Shown piece by piece: positions 13,989 through 25,348 of a DNA stretch of 64,000 nucleotides. Each line of letters begins with the position of its first letter. The first letter of the stretch is position 1. The notes below the pieces were generated by a model. That model made no database searches. It saw only the letters and a program-made list of their open reading frames with translations, and had not been told where the DNA came from. This DNA comes from Tilletia caries (taxonomy: Eukaryota > Basidiomycota > Exobasidiomycetes > Tilletiales > Tilletiaceae), in the NCBI GenBank assembly GCA_032718865.1, contig JALUTQ010000003.1, positions 154,001 to 218,000 on the forward strand. The letters are read 5' to 3'. The position numbers were made by a program, and so were the translations under genes.

Positions 13989-16900
13989 TCAACCGGCCTG
14001 ACTAGTGAGAAGCTCGTCCGGCCCAAGTTCCACGGCCGGTCCGTCTCGCTCGGTCTCGACCTCCTCCTCTTCCTCGATCTCATCAACCTCTTCTCCTTCT
14101 GAGTTTGACCGACCGGATCGACTACCGCTTCCGCTGCCGCCATTGCCACCGCTGCTACTGCCAGCCTTCGACGGCGAGCCCGGCATCGCGAATGCGCCTC
14201 CATTGCCGTTGCCGTCGCCAGCAACCTTGGACGCGCCTGGCTTGACCCCGCTCCCGCCAGTCCCGTCCGACTTGGCTGCTTCTTTGCGGCGCAACAGGAG
14301 ATAGCGTTGACGACATTGGTGGTACGAGCGAGTCTCCACAGCTCGAGAAACAAGTTCCCATCTGCAGAAATCAGAGAGAATGGTTGGTCAGACGAACGAA
14401 CCCAGCTCAAGACTCTGTTCAAGGAGTCAAGACTCACCTCTGCCCATGCTGCTTGATCGCAGCCCGTAACTTCGTGTCTTCCTCCGCTGACCAACGAGTA
14501 TACGTCGACCGCTTCTCATGCGACGCGTTCGCAGCAGCCACCCCACTCAACGGAGGCGAAGTAGGCTCAACGTCCATGCCCTCTTCCTCCGGACCGCCAC
14601 TGCCGCCATCCGCACCAGATCGTCGGGCGCTGCTACTACTACTGCTACTGCTGCCCCCACCGAGTACGATCGGTGCCTCGCCAAACCCGGCCGGCTGGGA
14701 TTGATGTTCGGATCCACTGTCGCCGCTGTACTGGCTTTGGGTCGAGCTCGCTGCAGCCTGATCCGCAAGCAAGTCGAGCGCCGTCAGACCTCCGACACCC
14801 GCACCCGCACTTGTACCACTGCCATCCGAAGCCTTGGGGGTTGTTCCTCCCCCTCCGCTCTTCCCCTTCGGCGGCCGCGGTGTCCGATCCTTGGATGGGC
14901 TTCCAGGAACCGACCCACTCGTCGAAGCTTTACTCCGCCCCTTCGCCATCCGCTTCGAGGGCGAGTTGAGCGCAGCCGAGGTCCGACGACGTTTCGGGCT
15001 TCCCGGCATCTTCTTCGCAAAGGACTCGTCCCCGATATCATCATCATCGGCATGATGACGCCGGCCACCTTCGTCGTCCCCCGATTCATCCTCGGAGTAC
15101 GGCAAGCTGTCGTTATCGTCCTCTTCGTGCTCAAAGGGTATATCATCCCCTCCGATGCTCACGCGCTTGCCCCCACTGGTGCGACCACCGACAGAGGGTA
15201 TCGAAGCCAACCCACGAAGATCGGATCGACGACCGCCGTGCGAATGCTGTTGAATCCGACTCTGCACGAGAGCTCGTCCCTCTTGTCCAGGCCGGAACGC
15301 AGATTGGGCGGCATGCAACAGGTCTTCGAGCGAACCAGATCCAGGTGTTCCTGGACCTTGTTGCGATCCACCAGCTCCCGCGCCCGGTGCTGTTCCAGGT
15401 CCAGACGTAGTGCCGAGCCCAGCCCCGGAGCCGGCACGGTACCACTCCGCCCCGCGCAACGCGGCCGACGACGGACTGCCCCGAGGACTGGACGGGATAC
15501 TGCGGATTCGTGAGATGGAGCCGTCCGTGCGAGCGCCCCGAGGCACACGGTCGTGCATCGGCGGAGGTGTACGCGGCGTGGGGCCGACATTACCGAACCC
15601 AGTCGGACTTCCGTACGGGTTTCCCCTGAAGACACCCGTTGATGATGCCGAGCTCGACATGGGTCTTTGACTGGGGAGTTGGCCGGCGTAGTGGTTCGGG
15701 TTGGTGCCGAACTGGTTGGGATCAAAGGGATTGGGACCTCCTCCCCCTCCGAGCGCAAACGACACTTGAGTGTTTGGCTGTTGGCCGTGGGCAGCCGCTC
15801 CTTCCCGTGCGTCCGGGACAGGGTAGCCCCCGTACTGATGGGGATAAGGAGCCGAACCCGAGGCATGAAGCGCATATCCACCCATCGCAGCCCTGGCACC
15901 AGGCCCAGGCGAGGACGGGACTGTATGCGGCATCTCCGGTGGTACGTAGCCGGGATACGGGTGATAGACCGGCATGGACGAGTTGTACAGACTGGCAGCG
16001 TGATCTATCATCTCCTGGGCGGCCGTCTGATCACGCCGATGCACTTCGCGATCGTTTTCGCGATAGCGACGGGCGGCCAGCATGAGATGTTCCGACCCGG
16101 CATCGCCCAATGTCGCCGCACGACGACGACGTTGACTGCTGCTCTGGCTGCTTCCGAGTGCAAAGGGATCCGCAATGTAGCCGTGGCTCTGACCGTGACT
16201 GTGGCTGTGACTGTGATTAGTTCCGCGACTGTAACCGTGGCCGCGGATAGAAGCTGAGTTACCGTAACCAGCGCGGACGAAGTGTGGTCGGAGAGCCTTC
16301 AGCTCTGACTCGAGGCGGAGTGCTTGCGCTTCTGCTTCCTTGACCTGGCGATCAGGACGAACAGGAGGGTCAGCAAAAGTCACCACCGTTGCTGACGGAC
16401 AAAAGAGGAAGCTCACCCTACTCTTGAGGAACCGTTTGTCGGCAATTAATTTACTGCGTTCCTTGAGGAGCTCCGAAGGACTTGTAATCTCCTACTCGTT
16501 TCCCAAAAGATGAGCGATCAGTTTTCGCTCAGGAGAGGTTCCAAACATGGGCATATGACACTCACAGTCGCTTCTGAACCCGACCCATCGCCTGCATAAT
16601 GCTCCTCCTCATGCTTACGACTGCCACGTCCCATCCGTCCGGCGAGCATGCGAGACTGGGCCCGCTCACCGTCTAGCTCTACCTGTAGACGTTGGCGAAG
16701 ATCGCGCTCTGCGGAAAGTGAATGGGAAGCGGAGGCATTAAGGGTGTTGATGGCGGAGACTGCATGCATGCGGGTATTGTTGAGCTGTAAAGACAGAGTT
16801 TCCAAAGTGAGTGGGATAGTAAATCTCGCCAGACCGGTTAGAAAGACGCTTACTGATTGCCTGAGGCTGGCATTGTGCTGTGCATATCCCAGAGCCTGTT

Positions 16901-17754
16901 CACCGAGCGTCTTTGCCTACGGAGATTTACCATCTGAAAGTCAGCTCAAAGCTGCTCATATTGCGTACGTAGGTCAGATTGCAGATACGCACATTGTGGA
17001 CCAGTTGCTGTAGCTTGGCATCCTCCGCATTGGCCATATCAACTGTTAATTGCCGTATTGACATAGCCAGTGCCTCGATGTCCGGCAGGGGCATGAGGGA
17101 CGGCTCGAATCTGTCCGTGGTCGGGTCATGTAAGATGGAATCGATCTGCGCCTGCGACACGCCAAAGGGCGGGAAGGTAAGGTGTCCGTCGCCGGTCGAA
17201 GAAGCTGCTTCTGGTACAGGTTGGAGACGTGGTAAAATGGGAGAAGGAGTTCGAGAGCGGGTATATGCGTCTTGGTAGGTGTAGGTCCCGTTGTCGCTCT
17301 GTCCTGGATTTGACCTGGCGAAAGCGATTGATCTGGCGGTGGGCGTCTGCTGTTGCCGCAAGCTGTGCCCCTGATGATCTCTGGGTGAAGTTAGTAAACC
17401 GCCACGGGATCGAGCTCCGGCGGTGAATGTAGGAGTTCTGTCGTCCGCTGATCCTGCGCCGGCTCCTGTGCTCGCTCCTGCCGCTGCGAAAGAGCGACCC
17501 TCTGCGGCCGGAGTTGCTGTATGTGTCGGGCTGTGGAAATCTTCGAGATGGGAGGTGGGTGGGGTTGGTAAGGGATAGCCGCTGTGGTGCTCTTGAGTGA
17601 GTGCTGAGGAAGGCTGGGAGGAATGCGTACCGCCTGCTAATCGCTTGGGCGTGGAAGGTGGTGGGCCCATGTCCGAAGCTGAGGCCGAGCTTGCGCCTGC
17701 GCCTACACCTGCGCTTTGCGTGGCGGGCATCCTGCTGGCGAAGGTGACTGCCAT
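13989..17754 (-). CDS. SANT/Myb-domain nuclear protein (six exons)
   Basis: Predicted 1132-residue protein with exons 17754-16993, 16916-16854, 16784-16566, 16491-16417, 16344-14438 and 14361-13989; all joins keep frame. The N-terminus is Ser/Thr/Pro-rich and disordered. Exons 1-5 then form a long heptad-like helical region (LRQRLQVELDGE, SELLKERSKLIADKRFL, EAQALRLESELKAL), probably a coiled coil. A His-Ser repeat stretch and a Gly/Ser-rich middle follow. Near residues 985-1035, across the last intron, lies a SANT/Myb motif beginning YTRWSAEEDTKLRAAI and continuing to SYHQCRQRYLLL, with its conserved tryptophans. The C-terminus is acidic (EIEEEEEVE). It is likely a chromatin or transcription factor; the target is unknown. 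The 558-bp upstream region is shared with the divergent dynactin-like gene. Confidence 0.85.
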
Positions 17755-18312
17755 GTAAACAGGCCTCCTATGTGCTTCAGAAGCTGACGCCGGGTTGAGA
17801 CCGTGTTATGATGACCTTTGGTGATGCGATGCGGCTCCAGGCCAAGATGGGGGGTGAGCCACCCGGAAGCGGAGTCTTGAGAGGGAGCACCTTGCGCAGG
17901 GTCGAGCTCGTGGTTCTGCTAAGAGAGTATGTATGCTATGTATGCTGAGAACGGGAAGAATGCGAAGGTGCAATGCTGAATGACAAGTGATGGTCTTTGT
18001 TTTCTTTCTCTCTCTGTTGCGCGCGACTCCAACAAGCAAACACAACAACGCGTTCCAGTCACGTGCACACCTTGCCCACCACCCACTCGCCGAGCTCCCT
18101 CACTCAGCGTCAGCACTGACCCTCTCCAAATCTCCCATCTCTCTGCTCGAAGTGCTTCTGTAACCCATCTGAGCATTTAGCTGACAGCGTCTCTCCTTTG
18201 CTCTCTCTGAGGCTCATCCATCTCCCTTTACCGTCTGCCATTCTCTTCCCTCGCTCCTCTGGAATCGCGATTTCAGTTTCAAGGCGCACTTAGTCCCCCT
18301 GTCTCTGTTCAA
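17755..18312. promoter_or_regulatory. Shared divergent promoter region
   Basis: 558 bp between the start codons of the SANT gene (-) and the dynactin-like gene (+). It is pyrimidine-rich on the plus strand near 18180-18300, as is common before fungal start codons. I see no clear TATA box. Confidence 0.5.
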
Positions 18313-19186
18313 ATGACCTCCGCCGACTCAGCACTCGCTCTCGAATTGAGATTGCGTCTGCTCGAAACCATTCTCAGCGGACCCTCCGAACAGGCTTACG
18401 ATCCAACAGAGTCAAGATTATCTTCCTCCTCCCATCATCAACAACAGCAAGTACCATCCTCTCGGACCCTGACCGTTCGGACCGCACGAGCGACAAACGT
18501 CTTACATTCCACCGTCAAGGAAAATGCAAGCCTCGCCGCCTTCGTCAGAGCGTACGACAAGAATCTACCCTTCTTGACCCCGGCCTTTGCACTCGCACAA
18601 CCAGGCTCCAACCCTGTCGAAGAGGATCTACGACTGAGTGGGGTCGACCCTTCTTCATCAACACCATCGGCACCCGAGTCGAACGGCAAGAAGAGCGAAT
18701 CCGAGGCAGAACAATCCGAAACGGAAAACATACCCCTCTCCGCCCTCGCCCTCCAACCTCAAGCTCAAGCAGCCCTCCTACTCGAAGTTGAGCCCGAACT
18801 CCAAGCACTCGAACGGCAGCTCGCCGAATGCAAAGTCCTTGATGAACGTGACACCGCAGGGGCGGGCACACTCGCTGAGACCGAGACGCTCGCGCCAAAG
18901 CTCAAGGCTGCATGGGAACAGCACGCGAAGAGGAAGGCGGAGGTGGAGTCGCTCGAGCGACAGCTGAGCACCGTATTCGATTCATACACAGACTACGTGA
19001 GTCCTTCATTCCCCGGGTGTCTTGTCCAGAGACTTTGTCCAAGTTCTCATCACACCCCTTCGCCCAACCTGACGTACACTTCAGACGGACGCAGCTTCCC
19101 AAATCTTCATCGCTTGGGACGAATTACTCACATCCATGGAGCTTCGCGTCTCGAAAGCGGAGAAGGATAGAGTGCAGCAAGTGTAG
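18313..19186 (+). CDS. Dynactin p24 (DCTN3)-like subunit
   Basis: Two exons, 18313-18996 and 19085-19186, give 261 residues. Dynactin is the dynein activator; p24 is a small helical subunit of its shoulder. The first residues form a leucine-rich helix (ALALELRLRLLETIL), as expected for the p24 coiled coil. An acidic Ser-rich insert follows, then heptads (AEVESLERQL). The second exon supplies an ending, IAWDELLTSME, that resembles the WDELL motif near the C-terminus of animal DCTN3. The length is somewhat above the ~190 residues of animal p24 because of the insert. The assignment rests on this motif, the helical pattern and the size, so it is moderate; the splice is convincing. Confidence 0.65.
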
Positions 19187-21207
19187 CGGCTGGTTCCATT
19201 CCCCGCTGCCGTCCACTAGGCTCCTGTCATCTTCGATGCACAGCACAATACAAAGATTATACAATATATAACAACAGCAGACGACGCGCATCCGATGCTC
19301 CGTTGTGCCTCATGCCTGATGGGTCTCTCTGTTGCGCACATGGCCGTGCCAACTCTGCCGTATATCAGACTTGTGTTCGAACAGTACATATGTCAGCATA
19401 ACGAGCCTTGAAATAGGATCAGCGATCATCATGCGTCCATGTGAGTCCACCGATAGGGTCGACTGCTTTGCAAAACTGAGCAGAGAGAAATCCTGTCCGA
19501 TGGAAGGGAGCTTGCTGGCGGCGACGCCATGTTGAGAAATCTAGCCAACGACTGTCAGACCCCCTCTGCCTCGCAATCCTCATACAAACGAACACCAACG
19601 ACAACAACACCCACAAAACAACCCGGAAGGAACTCTGTGATTTATTTCCCTTCCTCCTGTGCCATCTCCGTCGTGATCGGAGCAATGTGCGACGTTTTGA
19701 CCCATCAATGATCCGGATATCCATTCCCACAACTTCTATCACCGCGTCTGAGCCGCGTGTGGCCGCCCCCCTCTCGGACCAGTTCAAAATCCACCCTGAG
19801 ATATTTTCAGGCCAGATTAATGGCCGGAGTGGCTCGTAAGTAATCCACTGGGTCCAGGGCCGGGGCTTTGAGCGCTCCGAGTTCGTTTCCCTGGCGGTGA
19901 TGCCTCGTCGTGATGGTGAGATGCCTCCGTCTTGCCTTCGGGTGGTGATCCAGCTGGCGGGCGCGAAAGGCCGAGACGCCGAGGTACTCGCAGAAGTTGC
20001 AACCCATCCCCTCGCCCCCTTCCTCCTTCTCGGCGACAGCATGAGAGATCGAGCTACATTCGCCATGAGACTGCCTCGTTCTGCGTCCACGCATTTTTTC
20101 CAAGGGCATCATGTGCTTTTTTGAGCGCTTTGTTAAGTAGGATCGCGAGTTGGTTGACTCGGCCTCTACGGCTGTGGCCGAAAACCGTGTCTCGAAAACT
20201 TCGAGGAATTCGGGACGGACACAAGTGACCACGGCACCATGTCCCGTTGCAGCTATCATCATGCCTCAGAAATGGAGCCCTGTCGCTAGATTAAAAATTT
20301 TCAAGCCGAGAAGCGGTGCTCGCAGCTCGACAGAGACTGTTATACGGGCTGGACTTCGAGCTGCTGGTCAGGTGGTTGCGGCGAGGTGAGCAAGGTGAAG
20401 GACACCACGTGGAATTGGGGATGCGTCACCCAAACCCTCAACACCGCCCCTCCCTCGACCTTTGTCCTTGATACACCTCGAAGATCAACACAAAGCGGCC
20501 CACTTGCATGACTTACCGCCATCCTAGATTTATTCCAGCCTCAGGGAGAGGTTTTCTGGGCGCCGCCATTGAGTACTGACCGAGTTGCAATCTCAGCGTC
20601 CCTGTCTGTGGCCGAATGGTTCAATTCCCAGAATCCTCCCGAATTCAACTTCCCTTTCCAACACCATCTCACCATATCGCAACCACGCAACGCTGGCGCA
20701 CCATTGATGGCTCTGTCATGCTAGGAAAAAAATAGGAGAGCGGACTGTCCAGTTTGTGCTCCTGAAAGGCTTCTGTAGAGCCATGCATCGAGTTGGCGAG
20801 CAGGCGGTGGTGTCCGTCATTTGACCAGGTGGAACCGCAAGGAAGTGTCACAAATCGTCTGCACGACAACCACAGCCCGTTGCAGCTGGAAACGATCACT
20901 GCACTCACGCACTCACCCAGGCTGAATACTAAGCCCTCCTTCTCGAACCTGCGCTAACTTCATTCATTTTCTGCAGAAAGGATCAAGCGACTCACGACTT
21001 TCCTGCGCTGATGAGGATTCCAAGTCTCATCTGTGCTCTACTGATTGTCTGTCCTTCGCTGGGGACGGCCTCCCCAAGCTGATTTCTCTCCACCATCTTC
21101 ACCCTTCTTGCAGCAGCTCCGCGCCTCCGCTGGTGCATCTCTCAGCTCTCTACACTTCTTTTCCCCCCTGTTATCCTCATTGTACAGCACGCACAAGTAC
21201 TGCCGCA
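19187..21207. other. 2-kb region without a supported gene
   Basis: No ATG-initiated frame with a recognisable motif. On the minus strand a short frame near 20150-20060 reads like protein (NQLAILLNKALKKAHDALG) and ends in TAG. The following 250 bp are open in more than one frame. A small spliced minus-strand gene around 20250-19800 is therefore possible but not demonstrable. Pyrimidine-rich DNA near 21060-21200 is the likely promoter of the next gene. Confidence 0.35.
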
Positions 21208-22452
21208 ATGTCCGCAGCACCATCCAAGGACCAGACCTCGCCTGCCGCGGCTGTCAAACCCGACCCCAGCATTGAACCGGCATCTGTCCGTACGACAGTG
21301 CGTATCGACGGTTTATTTGCTATTCCTGCGCCCGCCGGCGTCAATACTGGCGGCTTCGACCTTCAAATGTCAGCCGAGCACTGGGCGCTGATTGGCAATC
21401 TCCAGGAGGTTCGTATCGAGGATAGTTACGTCCCGGCTACCGTCGTACTGGGTTGGATCCCAAAAGAGCACTGGATGGCACTGTCGAAGGACTGGGCCTA
21501 CCCTACAACGCCCGCGGCCGACGTCGGTAGTCGTGTCACGGGAACAAGCTTCTCTCTTCGAGATCTGGCCCAAGTGTATGCCCTCAACAAGACACGGTGC
21601 CCCGACTCGACGTATGCGGCCCAATATGCTCTCCTCCGAATGGAAGCCGTCGTAGCCGGCTGGATCGACGTTCCGAATCAGACCGAAGTGATTCTCGTGG
21701 ATCCTTTGGATGACGCCACGGCGATACAAACGCTGGTATCTGACCTGTCGACCATGGAAAAGTACAAGATTCAGCAGGCCAAAAATCTTGGATACGTAAT
21801 TCCCCTCATCAGTGAATACGCCTTCCGGACTACGGGATACTACTGGCGCAGGGACCAAGCAGAGTTGTTCGCCAAACGGTCTCGCCTTATTCTCGACGAC
21901 TGCTGGCTTGCCGATGCTGCAGGCTTTCTTCCACCCGAGCTTCTCCATTTTTAGAAGCTTCACTGGACTGGACCTTCTAGGCAGATGCACGTTCTGAAGG
22001 CTCAACTTGACTACGACAGGCTTCCTAAACCGCTCAAGCTCAGGGCCTCTCATGGCCCTGCAAGTACCGAGCTGATCGAGGCATGCGTACGAGTTATCAA
22101 CGTTCTGGAGGACCTGAAAATCGATTTCGACCTCGCTTTTGGTCAAGGCTACGATTTCGAGCTGCTGAAGACAGTCTTCGAGGTGATCACCCAAGATCCC
22201 TTCAAGTATCACCACGCGAGTCGATTCTATGGCGTGGCTTCTCCTACGCCAGCCGAGTGGTCCATACTCGACAAAGCCAGGGACATGGCCATCGAGTGTG
22301 CGGCAATGGGTCAAGCCTGCATCACAATGGGCGTCGGACGTGGCCTACTCTCCGATATTACGGCCCTTGAAGAGTATGCCGAGCTCAATCCTGCGGAGCA
22401 GCGCCGCTGCGTGATGATCCTCTCCGAATGTAAGGATTTCGGAAGATTCTGA
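21208..22452 (+). CDS. Protein of unknown function interrupted by an in-frame TAG
   Basis: The ATG at 21208 opens a 248-codon frame that stops at TAG 21952-21954. The same frame then reopens and continues to 22452, with protein-like composition in both halves. One explanation is an intron at 21879-21980 (102 nt, frame-preserving, ending CTTCTAG); its donor GTCTCG is poor. Another is a genuine nonsense mutation. The first half holds hydrophobic and aromatic patches (HWALIGNL, VVLGWIPKEHWMAL) and the second is helical (ELIEACVRVINVLEDL). I recognise no family. The opposite strand is also open for 314 codons (22314-21370), which I treat as a shadow. Confidence 0.6.
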
Positions 22453-22781
22453 ACCTACTCTCAACAATCGAGCTGTCGAGTCAAGAATGCAGTGTCCATG
22501 CCATGTTCATCTTGATTTATCTGAGTTCAAAGCGAAAGAAGGAGGAGGCTGTAATTATACAATGGCTTCCAAGAAAAATAAGAAGGACGAAAAGAAAGCA
22601 GAATCAGAGCCATGAGTTTGAGGGTTCGGAAGCCGTCCTGGACCACCGGAGGAGAGTTGTATTACCACTTCAAAGGTGACCGCGGCGCGTAGGATAGATC
22701 TTACCGGGGGGATCGGAATGAAGTACGGTCGGAGATCGTCCCCGGTGAGAGAGGTCGACGAGCGAAGGACCTATGCCATCC
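22453..22781. other. Convergent 3' region
   Basis: 329 bp between two convergent genes; it presumably contains both 3'UTRs and polyadenylation sites. No other feature is seen. Confidence 0.5.
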
Positions 22782-24959
22782 TCAGAACTGCATCCGCTCC
22801 TCACCCGTCGGCGTGCCCGGCTTGCCAAATCCGATCTGCGGACCGTCCAGCAAGACCGTCTCCTCCAGTCGCATCCCCCTCAGATCAGCCCCCGTCGTAC
22901 CTCCCATCGTCTCATCCTCCGCCCCACCAGGCCCCGCGCCAGCACCGGCACCGGCACCAGCACCAGCCCCGCCACTGGGCCAGTACTCCCGTTCATCCCG
23001 ATCCCGATCGCTCGCGCCGCTACTCGCCGAAACAGGCTGGTGCGAGCTACTCGCAATCGTCTCTGTGCTCTCGATCGAGGACCGTCTTGATCGGTGCGCG
23101 AAGTCGCCGATCGATGAGGAGGAGGGCACGTCCAGCTCGCCGGGGCCCCTCGCGGCTGAGGAGAACGCAACCGCTGCGACACTCGAGCCGGCTCTGGATG
23201 CGGACGTCGATGATGGTGCTGGAGGTGGGACGGTGCTTGCACCGGCTCCAAACGCGAAGGCGGGCGAAGGCCGAAGTGGCGGGGTCTGCATCTGTGAATG
23301 GCCGTACAGAAGCGATCCGGCATCATCGTGACTACCTCCCATGCCACTGTCTCTCCTCGCCGATGACATCTCGTGTCCATCATCTGAGCTCGATACCGTG
23401 GACTGAGGCGGAGAGGCTGTGCCAATCGTCGCAGCCGTGCTGCCCGGCCGAGAGGGCGAGAGCAGGGACGTCCCGGATCCGAAGCCTCCCGCTGTTCGAT
23501 CTTGGCGCATGAGAGTTGCGAGGGAGGGAATGGTAGGAGGACGCGAAGAAAGTCCACCGACACCAGCCTCACCACCCAACTGCTCACGTTCCCGCATGCG
23601 TTGACGTTCAATGTTGTTGGCCCGTCGCGAGATGACGTCCCCTCCGTCTGGTTCACCCTCTTCATCATCGTAATGGCGGCCCGCATCATTGTCCGTGTCC
23701 ATGCCACCGTCCCTGCTGGAAAGGGGAGCGTCAAAGGAAGAGGTTGTCTCGACACTGCCCACCTCGGAAGGGGCTTGACTGACAAGGGCAGCCTGTCGAG
23801 AGAGCATACTTGGACCGGCCTGGTACCCGGATGTCCGATAGAAGCTGCCTGAGGAAGCCGAGTGTGGTGGAGGAGGCACGACGGAAGACGCTGCAGCAGA
23901 GGGAGGACCCATGCTGACGTCGCTTCCTGGCGCGCTGACGACGCTCATGGGAGGCGAAGGAGCGCGAATGGAGTTCGGACGTGAGTTCCCCACGCTCGAG
24001 GCGGAACTGGAAGACCCAGCCGTGGCAGCAATGCTGGCTGCAACACCGGGAGCCTGAACGCCCATGCCAGGCATTCCCGTCATCGTCGGACTGTACGTGC
24101 TCATGCCGGGGCCTGTACCTAGAGGCGTGCCGAGCCCACCTGTGAGAGAAGCACTGGGCGGGCCCGAGAAGACAGAAGCCGACGAGCTGTTGACGCTGGG
24201 TGAAGGCAGCGTGAAGCTCATACGCGAAGACAGAGAGGGAAGCTCTGAGGAAGTCATGCCGGGTGTGGAGATGTACGTGCCCGCGTCGGCTGCGTCTCCG
24301 TCGATGGGTGCCGCCTTGGGAGAGGCCGGGGGTTGTACCGCGAGCGAGAAGACGGAAGCGGCACCAGGCGATGTGGGACGCCTGAATTTGGCCGCTCGCG
24401 GATCCAGCTCCGGAGGTACACCCGCTATAGCATTGATGAAGATAATGAGAACGCGATGGGCTTCAGCAACGCAGGTATCATCTTATCTAGGGTGCCGTTG
24501 ATAAGAGCAGGGGAGAGTGGGATCCTCACGGATAGGTTCGCCGGCTTCTCCGAAAAAGCCGACGTGTGACGGGCCTATTTTCCGTCTGGGCGTGATCCCA
24601 TCGGGGGGCGCAACGCCATGTCCATGTTCATACTCGTCGTCGTCATCGTGTCCATCCTGGGCGGGGGTGTTGTTGGGGAGTCGGATGCCGGGCGCGAGCT
24701 GATCTGCCTGTGGGATGCGACCGAGGTTATCGGCTGTGACGGGCCAGGTTCCATCACGGCCTCGCGCGTTGAGGGGATTGTCCTCATCGTCGGCGGAGAT
24801 GGAGGAGCCTCCGCCGAGAGGGCCGCTGGCACTGCCGTTGATGCTGCCGTGCTGCTGTCCGGCGGCGGCAGCGAGGGCCTGTTCCGCGTCGCTGCGGGTA
24901 AGAGTGCCGTTGGGCACGTAGGCGGACTCGACAGCGGGGGCGGTGTGCTGGGAACTCAT
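22782..24959 (-). CDS. Ser/Pro/Gly-rich protein of unknown function (two exons)
   Basis: Predicted 709 residues. Exon 1 is 24959-24530 and exon 2 is 24481-22782, with a 48-nt intron (GTGAGG...ATAAG) that restores the frame. The first ~140 residues include an Asp/Glu/His run and end in GITPRRKIGPSHVGFF. Just after the splice is the best conserved-looking segment, containing TCVAEAHRVLIIFINAIAG and then VPPELDPRAAKF. The remaining ~500 residues are low-complexity Ser, Pro, Gly and Ala, with a GAGAGAGAGAG run near the C-terminus, and are probably disordered. It may be a regulatory or scaffold protein; I cannot name a family. It is divergent from the TB2/DP1 gene. Confidence 0.7.
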
Positions 24960-25348
24960 GGCGCTGTGGGTGGGAACTGTAAAAGATGACTTGGCTGGCT
25001 GGGGCACAAAGGGAATCAATGTGGAAGTGAGAGTCAAGTGTCAGGCGAGCGGTGATGAGCGAACGGAGCTGTGACTTGCGACTCGCATTGGCCTCCACAT
25101 TGTTTCCCACGCTCCCCGCTTGCGTCCCACGTGGTTCAGCCTCCTTCTGTCGAGCCCGACAACGCGACCCGCGTCTCTCTCCTTGTTTACTTGCCTCGAC
25201 CTTGACCTCGCTCTGGCTCTGGCTCAGGAGGGATCCATTGGTGGCGGTTGGCAGGAGCAGACTGCAGAGCGTGAAGTCAAGGCTGGCTGGAGCCTGTATT
25301 CGCTCGACCCGACGCTGTATCTCTGTACATGCGGCAGTCGTATACATC
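24960..25348. promoter_or_regulatory. Divergent promoter region
   Basis: 389 bp between the start codons of two divergent genes. No TATA box is evident; it presumably holds both promoters. Confidence 0.45.

Noticed and set aside
14434..15513. Plus-strand frame of ~330 codons within the SANT gene
   Set aside because: Shadow of the Gly/Ser-rich fifth exon; Arg/Pro-rich nonsense composition.
21370..22314. 314-codon open frame on the minus strand
   Set aside because: It lies antisense to the plus-strand gene from 21208, has no ATG-based protein-like pattern and no splice context. Its openness follows from codon use of the real gene.
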